Shown here piece by piece: positions 1 to 11,170 of a stretch of 64,000 nt of DNA. Origin of the DNA: Lithobates sylvaticus (lineage: Eukaryota > Chordata > Amphibia > Anura > Ranidae); assembly GCA_028564925.1 (NCBI GenBank), contig CM053029.1, forward strand, positions 608,409,721 to 608,473,720. The letters run 5' to 3'. Each line of letters opens with the position of its first letter. The first letter of the stretch is position 1. The notes below the pieces were generated by a model that did not search any database, was not told where the DNA came from, and was given only the letters and a program-made list of their open reading frames with translations. The position numbers and the translations under genes are program-made.

Positions 1-840
1 TCCAATTAGGTGCCTGTCACCTCTGGGACTTATCTCTATTACTGGAATGTGACAGGTACATTACACTCTGAAGATACACTCCAGCTGTGAGAGGAGAAAA
101 GCACAAGGACCAGCAATGCCTGCCTCTTCCCTCTGTTGCCCATTCACAGAAGCCTTTATATGTTGTGAATGAGTTCACATAATACAAAGGCTTCTGTGAA
201 CGGGCAGAAGGAGGAGAGGGGCGGGCACAGCAGCTCCAGCAACTCTGCTTTTGAAGGAACAGAGTCCACAGTGAGCAGCATCGGAGCTCCGAAAGTTATC
301 TTCCTGTAGAACAATAAACATGTCAGAGGTGAATAATAGAAAACAAATCTACAAGACCTAACTCACGGTATGCCTGCAGTTTTTACAAAGTGGCTAAATT
401 CCTGGAATTCAACTTTAAGACTGAAGCAGGGTGAAGGCTGGAGTTCATGGGGTTGCCGGAGAAGGTTACAGGCCAGGGGGGGGGGGGGGGTGGCAGGGAA
501 TTACTAGAGCAGGGAGCAGTCTGGAGGAGATGGGGTCACAATGGGGCAGATTGTGGGCAGGGGAGCACATGATCACTGAAGCATGAGGCAGAATGGAATC
601 TATGGTGTCACAGAAGATGGAAACAGGCTTGAAGGACCCAGATAACACTGGGGATCACACAGAAGCTGGGTACAGGCTGGGCAAACACTGGGAACACCAT
701 GGAGAAGACACTGGGAGGCATTAGGAAATACTTGGGAAGACTAGGGAACATTGGGAGTCCAACTCCTAGCATGTTAATGCATTGTTCCAAACCTGGAGCG
801 AAAGGCCAGCTACCCCGCTCCAAGATTATTTTTTTTGTTT
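1..840. other. Intergenic or intronic sequence with a short inverted repeat
   Basis: No gene is visible here. Two 21-bp arms at 137-157 and 186-206 form an inverted repeat with one mismatch and a 28-nt loop. This resembles the core of a small fold-back or MITE-like element. A G-run of about 14 lies at 477-490. From 560 to 760 the sequence is loosely repetitive, with recurring GGGAACA and TGGGAGxC words, but no clear period is seen. Confidence 0.4.
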
Positions 841-1260
841 AATTCTAATTTTATTTTTATTTTTTTTTCACAATCCTTAGACAATAAAACACAACATAAC
901 TATACAAAATGCACTTTTTTTTACAGTGTTAGTTTAAAAAAAAATACGTTTTACTGCAAATAAAAACTGTGCATTTTATTCTGTAATTTGTCCAGGTTTA
1001 GAATGACACTAAATTTATTCCGGTACAAAGCATTGCGGAGTTAGTCACCTTATTTTTTTAATGGGACAAGAGTAAATTTATGTTAAATGGGTAAAAATAT
1101 TAACGAACAAAACAAAATCAAAAACGTTTAAAGATAAATAGGTAATAAAATAGAAAAATAAAAAATAAATAGTTGAAGGGAAAAGGAGAATAAGGCGTTA
1201 ATGAGGGCTGATTAGAATAAACAAATAAATTAAGGTTTGATAAGAGGTTAAATAGAGGAA
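841..1260. other. AT-rich unannotated stretch
   Basis: Long A/T runs and many stop codons in all frames are seen. No exon, element end or tandem array could be recognised. Confidence 0.4.
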
Positions 1261-1295
1261 CATTTTATTAAAACTTTTTTTTACTTGTCAAGTAC

Positions 1296-2052
1296 CTTTA
1301 CAGTGGTAGTAAATGCTGAAAAATAATAAAAAATAAAAAGTTTGGTCCCCCTGCAAGGTAATGTCATAATGTGCTAGTATGGATCGCATACTAGCACATT
1401 ATGAGAGACTTACCCTAAAATTAAGCCCTCCAGCGGCGTGCTGTCGCCGCTGGCAGGGCTTCCATCTTCCTTCCAGGTTCTCAGGCTCCGGCCGTTTGAA
1501 TGGCCGAGCCGTAATGACCTAACTCATGTGAGCAAAAGTCACAGGTGTGGCTGCGCCTGCTGCTCACTGTTTAGGAGATATTCATTTTACCTACAGGTAA
1601 GCTTTATTATAAACTTACCTGGAGGTAAAAGTAGCAGATACGAGTTTACTACCACTTTAAAGCGGTAGTAAACTGCATAAGAAATGACAGACTTACCTGA
1701 AAACTATGCCCTCCGGTGGTGTGCTGTCACTGCTAACTACGCTTCCTTCTTCACCCGGTCTCCCTTTCAGATTTGCAGGCTTCGGCTCTCTGATTGGCCC
1801 AGCCCGCGATAACGTCTCTCCCATGTATGTGCATGGGAGTTGCTGTTTTTTATGGCACAGCTCTGAAGGAACGGCACGGGTATGCCATTCCTTCAGAGTG
1901 CATGCGCCAAGGACATCACCGGCTGCATCTAAAGTAAATATCTCCTAAACGGCGCACGTTTAGGAGATATTTGGTGTACCTATAGGTAAGCCTTATTATA
2001 GGCTTACCTATAGGTAAAAAATCATACATGGGAGTTCACTCCCACTTTAACA
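1296..2052 (+). repeat. Two adjacent members of a dispersed repeat with self-complementary 3' part
   Basis: Two related segments (about 1296-1662 and 1662-2052) follow each other. Both run from a GGTAGTAAA start through a GCCCTCC(A/G)G(C/T)GG block. Both end in a hairpin built on the ACCTAYAGGTAAG word and its complement, around 1590-1640 and 1976-2020. A diverged relative lies at 39017-39130. This looks like a non-autonomous dispersed family; its class was not determined. Confidence 0.5.
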
Positions 2053-2244
2053 TCATTTGCAGATCTAAGTTCATTCCTTTGATCTGCAATGAATGAACAG
2101 AAAGAAACAAAAGCAACAATATGTTACATTATATCTTTCTATATTCCCGTCTGTGCAAGTGTTATTTATCAACACTGAGTCAGACTGCTTTTTTACAAGC
2201 TGAAGCTGCAGAAACCTTCTCTGAGTAAACAGTGATCCCGGCTT

Positions 2245-3260
2245 TGATTAAAGTGGTTGTAAAGGTATTTTTTTATTTTTTTTAAACAACTTCTCTATAC
2301 TTACCTGCTCTGTGCAATTCAATTGCACAGAGTGGCCCTGAACCTCCCCTTCTTGGAAGCCCCACCTGCGCTCCTCCTCTATGTCCAGTGCCCCTGTTTC
2401 GTCCCATATGGTGACCCATCACATTTGGCTACCCGCTGGACTGCGTTCTAACACTGTGGCGATCTGCGCTTTTGCAGAATTTTATGCCCAGAGGTGCGGG
2501 GGCGCTGGTGTATGCAGTACTGCATGTGGCCAAAGGTGTCGGGGCGCTGGTGTATGCAGTACTGCATGTGGTCAAAGGTGCGGGGGCGCTGGTGTATGCA
2601 GTACTGCATGTGGCCAAAGGTGTGGGGGTGCTGGTGTATGCAGTACTGCATGTAACCAGAGGTGCGGGGGGGGTGCTGGTGTATGCAGTACTGCATGTGG
2701 TCAAAGGTGCGGGGGCGCTGGTGTATGCAGTACTGCATGTGGCCAAAGGTGCGGGGGCGCTGGTGTATGCAGTACTGCATGTGGCCAAAGGTGCGGGGGC
2801 GCTGGTGTATGCAATACTGCATGTGGCCAGAGGTGCGGGGGCGCTGGTGTATGCAGTACTGCATGTGGCCAGAGGTGTGGGGGCGCTGGTGTATGCAGTA
2901 CTGCATGTGGCCAAAGGTGCGGGGGCGCTGGTGTATGCAGTACTGCATGTGGCCAGAGGTGCGGGGGAGCTGGTGTATGCAGTACTGCATGTGGCCAAAG
3001 GTGCGGGGGCGCTGGTGTATGCAGTACTGCATGTGGCCAGAGGTGCGGGGGGCGCCAGAGACACTCGGAAACAGAGTGTCTCCAAGCGTCTCCGGCGCCC
3101 CCGCACCTCTGGCCAAATGCGGCACTGTACACCCCAGCGGCTTGAATCCTGCGAGACAACGCTCGCAATTCGAGTTAGGATTTAAGAAAAAAAAAAAACA
3201 ACAGCTTGTATTGCGAAACGCTCGTAAACCGCATTACTCGCAATCCGAGGTTTCACTGTA
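2245..3260 (+). repeat. Dispersed repeat hosting a minisatellite
   Basis: The segment opens with AAAGTGGTTGTAAAGG and shares a GCACAGAGTGGCC block with the repeat at 7054-7450. It is interrupted by the 42-bp tandem array listed separately. Its 3' part, including TTGCGAAACGCTCGTAAACC near 3210, looks like the end of another dispersed element. No coding potential independent of the array is visible. Confidence 0.45.
2493..3056 (+). repeat. 42-bp minisatellite, about 13 units
   Basis: The unit carries the words GGTGCGGGGGCGCTGG and GTATGCAGTACTGCATGTGG, followed by CCAAAG or CCAGAG. The period is 42 bp, with a few 1-3 bp length variants. Because 42 is divisible by 3, several frames on both strands stay open over 450-760 bp. 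The Cys-rich and Pro-rich peptides these give are products of the repeat, not of selection. The GCAGTACTGC core is self-complementary, so each unit could form a small hairpin. Confidence 0.9.
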
Positions 3261-3602
3261 TTAGCCCCTTCCCACCGATCGCATGCCTATATGCGGCCTC
3301 GCAGAAGTAGGTATTTTTCCATGGGACCGCACATATGTGTATCCCTCTTTCTGTTGAGAGCGCCACACCGCGCACTCCCAACACAGAGACGGGGATCTCA
3401 CCGAGAGTCCTGGGTCTCGTACAAACGATCGGGACCCGGGACTCCCGGTTCTGGGTCACCTGATCGCTGTGATAACCTCTGATTGGCTATCACAGTGATC
3501 AGTCAACTGTGAGCCCGCCCTTGCGTTTACTTCCTCTTCTGAATGGAGAGGAAGATACATTGCATCTTCCTCTCCGCAGCAGGAGATGAAGCTGTAAGAG
3601 CC

Positions 3603-3878
3603 CTTTCACAATGAAAGTGCCCGGGCGTCGGCAGTAAAGCCCGGGCACTGTACCGCCGTTTTAGCTGCGCTATTCGGCCGCTAGTGGCCAAAAAAAGTGT
3701 TAAAACCGCCGATGCAGCGGCGGTTTGCCGGCGGTACGGTGGAACTGCCCTTTGATTTCAATGGGCAAAGGGCGCTATAGGAGCGGTGTATTCACCGCTC
3801 TATAGCGATGCAAAGAAGCTGCTTGCGGGACTTTTTGTGACGCCCTGCCAGCGCAGCGCCCCCTTGTGAAAGCACTTG
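3603..3878 (+). mobile_element. MITE-like element, family shared with 19304-19655
   Basis: The ends are CCCTTTCACA and TTGTGAAAG. Internally there are GC-rich blocks ending in TTGATTTCAATGGGCA and CTGCTTGCGGGACTTTTT, which recur at 19304-19655 and 40632-40987. Subterminal self-complementary stretches are visible. No coding capacity is seen, so I take it to be a non-autonomous DNA transposon. Confidence 0.6.
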
Positions 3879-4812
3879 TGTATAAATAAATAAAGAAAAA
3901 ATAAAGCAAAAAAATATCAAGCTGAAGGTTTTCCTGGGTAAGTGTTAGGGTCAAGGTTGGGGTCAAAAGATCACGGACGGCATATTTTGGGGAGAATTAA
4001 AAAAGCAAATTAAACTAGTATCAGTGTCAATGTGTTTTAGGCAGGATTTAAAAAAAAAAAAGGCAAAATGCGCACCATTGTGCCTGGGCTGTACTACGGG
4101 TACAAACAACAAACATACACGTATGTGGTATTGCTGCGATCGTCAGCAGAAGGAGAATTTATTTTCGGCTGTTTTTTGGTGGTAAATTATGGTAATAACA
4201 AGAAATATACAGCTACATAAAAAAACTGTTCTGAAAAAAACGCGGTATAATCCACCTGGATACACTACATAGTTGTGATCAGGGCCGGGACAAGGGGTGG
4301 GCAGGAGGGGGCGGCTGCCCCTGGCGCAATGGTATATTGCAGGGGTAGAGGGCACCCTGATCCTAACCCTAAGGGAAAGGAGGGCGCAGTTGGGCATCTT
4401 TGCCCTGGGCACTGGATGACCTTGTCCCGGCACTGGTTGTGATATGTCCGGTTTTACTGCAAAATTGTGTTTAGGCATTAACATTTGTTTTTCACTTTAG
4501 GCGGGAAAGGGTTAAAACAGACCTGACACCAGAAAGCCCACACATACTAATATATAGTCTGAAAGCTGGAACTTCCAGGTGCCTGCAAATACCTTTACCA
4601 AGGTCTAGGAGTAAGTGGTCTTCTTGTGCCCTAGGGACCCCTCAATCCCTAATTACGCAATTCTGAGAAATTCCTTTTCTTGGATCATCAAACATTTTGC
4701 ACACTCACCTGTGCCATTGTCAGGAACCAAGGATGAGAACGTGCACACGCCATGACGCACACGTGGACACACGCCCCAAAGATCCTGATGCCTATTTAAA
4801 CCTCATGCCTGC
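3879..4812. other. Unannotated stretch with repeat fragments
   Basis: No exon is supported. Around 4279-4320 the sequence matches the end of the C-rich element at 21490-22290 in inverse orientation (GGGACAAGGGGTGGGCAGGA). The remainder is AT-rich and featureless by eye. Confidence 0.35.
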
Positions 4813-4827
4813 CTAATATCATTGCTG

Positions 4828-6142
4828 CAATTGGGCGACTGGGGGGTTGGGACTTTAAATGAAGCAGGCAGGTGTAAAACATTTAGATTTATTGTCTTTG
4901 GCGGCGCCGTTTCAACATCGCCCTCTTCACATCTAGCAGCCAGATGGAGGAACTTTCTGGCACTGTTTTTGGTTGGGGCGGTTCCGCCCTCTTGCAGTAG
5001 CCTATCCTTCCACAGTGCACGCCTACGTGACGTTGGTGGGTGTGGCAGACCAGCCCTTATAAGTCATTCTGGGGCAGACTGACTCACATGGTGGTTCCAA
5101 CCTGTTTATCTGCACACTTTGTGGATCACTCAACATTGAAATGTTTTAGGTAAATTGACTCTATTTTTTATCACTTTTTCACTTTGGACTTTGCATTTTA
5201 CTCAATTTTCCTTGGTTTTTCAACACTTTCTACTTTTCACCTTACTTTCCAATCATTCTAATACTTTACTTTCACCATACTTTGCTCTCACTAACTTAAC
5301 CCACCTTCACACTCATTAGCATCTTATTATCCTATCCTTTACCAAGTTTAGGACACAACTATATATTGTACCACACAATGAGTTCCCAACCTATTTTATA
5401 TCTTATGTTTTGTCCTTAGCACACATGGTTATTTTTGACCATCCCTTCCTTTGGAATTTTTCTTTCTTGGAAATCATCTCTGCTCAGCCCTGGTCTGCCT
5501 TCACCACCTCAGTTCCCTCCAGTGATACCCCTTATGGGGTTAATCTGACCCATGTTGGCTCATTGCTGTTACTGTACAAAGATTATGTAAGTATATTTTT
5601 TGAGAGTGGTTTCAGGGGGTTTATCCTAGACATCATTATCTATAATTACCTTATTCTAAACCTCCTTCCCGTGACAGGGTCAGACCTTACAGATATCGCT
5701 ACTATATTACAGCATTCAGTTTTCCACGTGCATGCTCCTGAAGAGTGGATGAATCCACGAAATGCATAGAGCTATTATATGCCATGTCTTATGCCAACTA
5801 CTGTTTTATTTATTTTTTTCAATGATCACTTGCAACTGTGATTTGTACTATTGTGGTCAATTGTCACTGCTGTATATTTATATATTGAATGGAAAACATT
5901 GCTTTCCTTGGTGTACTCATGACTACCCTCATGCAACTTACCATTGTTTGTTTGTTTTTCCCTTTTTTTAATAAATCTAAATGTTTTACACCTGCCTGCT
6001 TCATTTAAAGTCCCAACCCCCCAGTCGCCCAATTGCATTCATTAGATAGGGATGGAGGCAACCGACCTTACCAGGTCACAGCCTCATATAAAGTCCCAAC
6101 TTTTTTCTCGTTAAAACGTTTTCTCGTTTTAACGTTCTTTTT
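4828..6142 (+). mobile_element. Penelope-like non-autonomous insertion with terminal inverted block
   Basis: A 15-bp direct repeat CTAATATCATTGCTG flanks the segment (4813-4827 and 6143-6157), as expected of a target-site duplication. Inside it, 66 bp at the 5' end (4827-4892) recur in inverse orientation at 5971-6036. A hammerhead-like motif sits at 5734-5772. Penelope-like retroelements are known for inverted or tandem pLTRs, variable target duplications and hammerhead motifs, which is why I favour that class. No reverse transcriptase frame is present, so this copy would be non-autonomous or heavily reduced. An unclassified fold-back DNA element is the alternative. Confidence 0.55.
5734..5772 (+). 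ncRNA. Hammerhead-ribozyme-like motif
   Basis: All parts of a type I hammerhead fold occur in order. Stem I strand GCTC (5734-5737) is followed by core CTGAAGA (5738-5744), stem II GTGGA-TGAA-TCCAC (5745-5758) and core GAA (5759-5761). Then come the palindrome ATGCAT (5762-5767), the possible cleavage base A5768, and GAGC (5769-5772), which pairs with GCTC. Core position 7 is A instead of the usual U, a position known to tolerate change. Stem III is only a 6-nt palindrome, as in dimeric hammerheads. Activity is not shown. Confidence 0.5.
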
Positions 6143-6353
6143 CTAATATCATTGCTGGGTGGTTTACTCTTTTGACTTGTGTTCCTGAAAGCCTACTTGA
6201 TCATGTTACTGACCCGGCTCCGTCTGACTGTTCCCATGGCCTTCATCATGTCCTGAACGGCCGCAACGCGTTGACCTTTTTCTTTTGATTTTCTAGTATT
6301 GTCCCTATTTATAGCACATTTTTTTATTATCTTGCAGACTATACCGAACTGCT

Positions 6354-6471
6354 TGAATCAAAAAAGGGCTGGCGACTCGGATGCTCTTGAATAAAAGTCC
6401 TTTATTTCGTTACATGGGTACACGGGTACAGGCTACGCTGACGCGTTTTGGCTAAGAAGCCTTCATCAAAT
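6354..6471 (-). mobile_element. Short Penelope-like 3'-end insertion
   Basis: A 118-bp segment is flanked by 13-bp direct repeats ATAC(C/T)GAACTGCT (6341-6353 and 6472-6484). Read on the minus strand it starts with TTGATGAAGGCTTCTTAGCC and ACGCGTCAGCG. It then carries AATAAAGGACTTTT and ends near GCCCTTTTTTGATTCA. The first part has the same hairpin-ACGCGT module as at 22914 and 44538. The layout fits a severely 5'-truncated retroelement copy of the Penelope type. Confidence 0.5.
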
Positions 6472-6556
6472 ATACTGAACTGCTGGCTTTCCTCTTAAGA
6501 ACCACTATGTGTTGGATCTACAGCGACCGCCAGTCTGAGCACCAGTGTAACCGATT

Positions 6557-7052
6557 GGCTCCATGCACACTGAAGCTCATAAACTGCTGTTTATTGGAGT
6601 TTGGGCGTTTTTTTTAAAAGCCCATAAACTCCACTCTATGTTAGCCTATGTGTCCATGCACACATTGACGTTTTTTAGCTTTAATGAGCAGTGGAGTTTA
6701 TGGGCTTTTTTCTGAACGCCAGAAATTTGCGTTCAAAGTGCCGTTTTTCACTGACAAAAAAAGCCAAACGTTGATAAACACTGATAAACGTTCATGAACG
6801 CGCGTTAATTAGCATTCAGTGTTCTATTTTTTCAATGCATTGTGGGAGTTTAGAATACATTGTGGGATTTTTGGAGTGTCCTCTGTGTATTTTTACTAAA
6901 ACGCTGATAAACGCTAATGCTATAAAACGCTCATAAACGCTCATAAACGCTAGTACAAAACGCTGTTAAAAGCTTGTTTTTCAACCAGCGTTTTTCTGCC
7001 AGCAATCTGGCGTCCAGAAACTGCTTTTTTGAGCTCCAGTGTGCATGGAGCC
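6557..7052. mobile_element. MITE with terminal inverted repeats
   Basis: The ends GGCTCCATGCACACTGAAGC and, inverted, AGCTCCAGTGTGCATGGAGCC form terminal inverted repeats of about 20 bp. The interior repeats the words AAACGCT and TCATAAACGC and is partly self-complementary. There is no reading frame of note. It is a non-autonomous DNA transposon of undetermined superfamily. Confidence 0.7.
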
Positions 7053-7053
7053 T

Positions 7054-7451
7054 AAAGTGATTGTAAGGCTTCGTTTTTTTCTTTTATTTAAATAACAAAC
7101 ATGTCATACTTACCTCCACTGAGCAGTTCATTTTGCACAGAGTGGCCCGATCCTCGACTTCTAGGATCCCCCGGCGGAACTGGTAGCTACTCCTTGCATT
7201 GTATAACCCCTTAGAAGAAGCGGTCTCCCGAGGGGTTACCTTGCGGCCGCGCTCCCGAGTCCAGCATTTGCGTCCACAGACGCAGAATGGAGGACTCAGC
7301 CCCCGCCCCTCCGGCGCACGCGTCATTGGATTGGATTGACAGCAGCGGGAGCCAATGGCTGCACTGCTATCAATCTATCCAATCAAGAGCCGAGACAACG
7401 GGCAGAGGGGAAGAGCGTGTCTCCGATGTGTGCATCACAGGACTCAGGTGA
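7054..7451 (+). repeat. Dispersed repeat related to 2245-2440
   Basis: It begins AAAGTGATTGTAAGGC and carries GCACAGAGTGGCC. It ends at the left edge of the large duplication. No coding signal is seen. Confidence 0.45.
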
Positions 7452-8006
7452 GTAAGGTTGTAGCTCTGATCCTTTGCTCTGTGGTCTAAAGTGGACCTAA
7501 GGCTTTGTTCACCCCTTACATGTAGGGTAGCAGCCCATTTATTTCAATGGGCCACCCTAGAGACAAAATAAAGCGCATCTGCTAAATGGCAGCGCATTTC
7601 GGAAAAGCTCACAACTGCCGACGTGCAGTAGTGTGAGCCTAAATGCTTCCGCCCACAACATTCCACTGAAACTGCCCTACTAAAACCCAAAGACCTACTA
7701 ACTGCTAAAACCAATGGCCGGTACTCCATACTCCCACTCTTGGACCTTTCTGTTGCCTTCGACAGCTTGGCCTCCGTGATTCTTCTTTTTCCTGGTTCTC
7801 CTCCTCCTACCTATCTCAGCGCACTTTCAGTGTCACTTTACAACTCCATCTCCTCCAATCCCCTTCCTCTTTCTGTTGGGGAACCCCAAGGCTCCGTCCT
7901 TGGGCCCCTCCTATTCTCTCTCTATACCTCTTCCCTGGGCCAGTTGATAACCTCCCATGGCTTCCAATACCACCTCTATGCCAACGACACCCAGATCCAT
8001 CTCTCC

Positions 8007-8326
8007 ACTCCTCAACTCACCCCCTCCATCTCCTCAACTCCCCCCCCTCCATCTCCTCAACTCACCCCCTCCATCTCCTCAACTCCCCCCCCCCCCTCCA
8101 TCTCCTCAACTCACCCCCTCCATCTCCTCAACTCCCCCCCTCCATCTCCTCAACTCCCCCCCTCCATCTCCTCAACTCCCCCCCTCCTTCTCCTCAACTC
8201 CCCCCCTCCATCTCCTCAACTCACCCCCTCCATCTCCTCAACTCACCCCTCCATCTCCTCAACTCACCCCTCCATCTCCTCAACTCACCCCCTCCTTCTC
8301 CTCAACTCACCCCCTCCATCTCCTGA
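8007..8326 (+). repeat. ~22-bp C/T-rich tandem array inside the LINE
   Basis: About 15 units of the type CAACTCACCCCCTCCATCTC are seen, with 1-3 bp length variation. The right copy (33090-33240) has only about seven units, so the array changed length after the duplication or between haplotypes. It encodes Ser/Pro-rich peptides in several frames that have no meaning. Confidence 0.85.
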
Positions 8327-8607
8327 CAGATCTCAAACTTACTGAATGACATATCGGTATGGATGTCACACCACTTCCCCAAACTCAATCGTTCTAAATC
8401 TGAGCTTGTAATATATCCTCCTCTCCAATCTCCTCCCCATGACTTTACTATTGAGATCAACAGCACAACCATTGGTCCCTCCACACATGGCAGGGTCCTG
8501 GGTGTCATCCGTGACTCTGACCTCTCCTTCAGCCCCACATCCAATCACTGGCTAAATCCTGCCACCTTCACCTCCAACATCTCCAGAATTCCACCCTTCC
8601 TGACTAA

Positions 8608-9522
8608 GGCCCCTTTCACACGGACGGACCGTCTATCCGTTTTTCTTCCATCCGTCGACGGACGACAATGCATTCCTATGGGCAGACGGATGAACATCCG
8701 TCACATCAGTTAACCTCCGCTTCCATTTTTATCCGTTTTTTTAAACGTACAAGGCTACGTCCAGATCCGTCAAAACGGATATAAACTGACGTTAACGGAC
8801 ATCGTCCGTCAACGTCCGATCCGTTAAGATCCGTTTTGTGTTTATCTGTGAACTCAACCTCTTAAAGGCACACATATAAACGGAACAAAACGGATGAAAA
8901 AACGGACGTAAACGTGTGCATTTACGGATGTAAGCGGACAAAAAACGGATGAAAACGGATGAGACAACGGATAAGAACTGATACGTTTTTGACGTGCCTT
9001 AAGGCCCCTTTCACACATGCGGACCGTTCGGCCGTTTTTTCATACGTCCGTTTACGGATGGAAACGGACATTAATGCTTGTCTATGGGATAGCGGACGTT
9101 AGCGGATGATCATCCGCTAACGTCCGTTAACATCCGTCTCCGTTAAGGTCAGTTTTTCTGAACGGAAGAAGACCCTATTTTGTCTTCCGTAAAAAAAAAA
9201 AAACGGAACGGACGAAAAAACGGATGTTAGCGGACGATCCGTTCACATCCGATCTGCTGACATCCGTTTTTCATCAAAAAAATTCCCATAATTCATGAAA
9301 AACAGTTTTTTTTTTTTTTTTTTAAAACGGACATAAACGGATAAAAAAACTGATGAAAAACGGACGTAATCGGATGAAAAACGGAAATGAAAATGGATGA
9401 AAAACGGAAATGAAAATGGATGAAAACTGATGATAAAAAAACGTGACTGAACTGAACTGATCTAATGTACGGTCCGCATGTGTGAAAGGGGCCTAACTGA
9501 CTGCGTCCGTGTGAAAGGGGCC
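8608..9522. mobile_element. Harbinger-like MITE with TAA target duplication (outer)
   Basis: The ends are GGCCCCTTTCACAC and GTGTGAAAGGGGCC, flanked by TAA at 8605-8607 and 9523-9525. The right copy has the empty site GACTAATGACACC at about 33521. The interior is made of CGGA/TCCG words (ACGGATGAAAACGGA-like) that repeat in both orientations. A second member of the family is inserted within it. A three-base TWA duplication is characteristic of PIF/Harbinger elements. Confidence 0.8.
9003..9492. mobile_element. Harbinger-like MITE nested in a relative
   Basis: The ends are GGCCCCTTTCACACATGCGG and CCGCATGTGTGAAAGGGGCC, flanked by TAA at 9000-9002 and 9493-9495. It lies wholly within the MITE at 8608-9522 and shares its outer 14 bp. 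It therefore records a second insertion of the same family. Confidence 0.8.
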
Positions 9523-9594
9523 TAATGACACCACAAAGCAACTTATTCACTCCCTGATTATTTCCCGCCTTGACTACTGCAACTCTCTCCTTAA

Positions 9595-10592
9595 CCACTT
9601 CCCGACCGCCTCCTGTAGATATACGTCAACAGAATGGCACGGGCAGGCAAAAGCACGTACCTGTACGTCCCCTTTAATTTGCCTGCCCGGGGGGCGCGCG
9701 CGCGCCGTCAGCGGCGCGCCCGCGACCCGGTCGGGAGCTCCGTGACCACGGGCCGCGGGACCAGCGGACCCGATCGCCGCTGGTATCCCGCGATCGGGTT
9801 ACGGAGCTGAAGAACGGGGAGAGGTTTGTGTAAACAAACCTCTCCCCGCGCTTCCTACTCTGCCTGTCAGTGATCGGCGGTTCCCTGTCATCGGGAACAT
9901 CCGATCAATGACGTCAGACATACAGCCACGCCCCCCTACTGTAAAAAAAAAACACAACACGTCACACTGACTCCTCCCCGCCCCCTAGTGGTTAAACCCT
10001 TCACTACAACTGTCATTTACATAGGAATCAGTGCTATTTAAATAGCACTGATTGCTGTATAAATGACAAATGTCCCAAAAATGTGTCAAAAATGTCCGAT
10101 GTGTCCGCCAAAATGTCGCAGTCACAATAAAAATCGCTGATCGCCGCCATTACTAATAAAAAATAAAATATTAATAAAAATGCTATAAAACTATCCCCTA
10201 TTTTGTAAACGCTATAACTTTTGCGCAAACTAATCAATAATCGCTAATTGCGTTTTTTTTTACCAAAAATATGTAGAAGAATACGTATCGGCCTAAACTG
10301 AGGAAAAAAAATGTTTTTTTTATATATTTTTTGGGGGATATTTATTATAGCAAAAAGTAAAAAATATTGCATTGTTTTCAAAATTGTCGCTCTATTTTTG
10401 TTTATAGCGCAAAAAATAAAAACCGCAGGGGCGATCAAATACCACCAAAAGAAAGCTCTTTTTTGTGGGGAAAAAAGGACGTCAATTTTGTTTGGGAGCC
10501 ACGTCGCACGACCGCGCAATTGTTAGTTAAAGTGACGCAGTGCCGAATTGCAAAAAGGGGCCTGGTCCTTTGGCTGCCAATTGGTCCGGGGC
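9595..10592 (+). mobile_element. TTAA-flanked ~1-kb element (left copy only)
   Basis: It follows TTAA (9591-9594) and begins CCACTTCCCGACCGCC. It contains CGGTCGGGAGCTCCGTGACC, GTTTGTGTAAACAAACCTCT and ATACGTATCGGCCTAAACTG, and ends near GGTCCGGGGC. The last ten bases (TGAAGTGG plus part of the target) are lost. The right copy of the LINE shows the undisturbed target TCCTTAATGGCC at about 33591. TTAA duplications are typical of piggyBac and Kolobok elements. No transposase is encoded. Confidence 0.8.
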
Positions 10593-11123
10593 AATGGCCG
10601 ACCCTTACACAGGCTCCTCCCCCCTTCAGTCTATTATGGATGCTGCTGCTAGACTAATACACCTCACTAACCGATCCGTGACTGCCGCCCCTCTCTGCCA
10701 ATCCCTTCACTGGCCTCCACTACTCACCCAGCTACATCACCAACCTCATCTGCAGATATCGCCCAAATCGTCCCTCCGCTCCTCCCAGGGCCTCCTGCTC
10801 TCTAGCTCCCTTGTTACCTCCTCCCATGCTCACCTTCAGGACTTCTCCAGAGCCTCTCCCATCCTCTGGAACTCCCTAACCCGGTATATCCAATCAGCCC
10901 CTACCCTGTCCACCTTTAGGGGATCCCAGAAAACGAATTTATTCAGGGAAGCCTATCCCACACCCACCTAAGAGCCACCCCCATGAGATCAGCCCCCCCC
11001 CCCCCCCACCCCACAGCTATTATCTCTTGTACCACCTTTCCCTCCCTTTAAATTGTAAGCCCCACAAGCAGAAGCATTCCTTCTGTATTGAACAGTATTG
11101 TAATTGTACTGTCCAGTGGTGGA

Positions 11124-11129
<6 letters not shown>

Positions 11130-11170
<41 letters not shown>
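11130..11170. repeat. Poly-G run of about 40
   Basis: An almost pure G tract lies in the LINE 3' region. The right copy has only TTTTTTTTTGGGGGGGGGGG at the matching place (34119-34137). It could form a G-quadruplex; length is unreliable in assemblies. Confidence 0.85.

Noticed and set aside
2381-3264. Long Cys-rich, Pro-rich and Trp-rich frames on both strands
   Set aside because: All are translations of one 42-bp repeat unit in different frames, with no start context, splice sites or family resemblance.
7740-8345. A 201-codon frame as a host gene
   Set aside because: The first 100 residues are LINE reverse transcriptase and the rest is the CTCCT tandem array.
10034-10237. Repeated 67-83-residue frame (MIGLRKS... 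type) seen several times
   Set aside because: It lies within the TTAA-family element in each case. The frame varies among members and has no coding signature.
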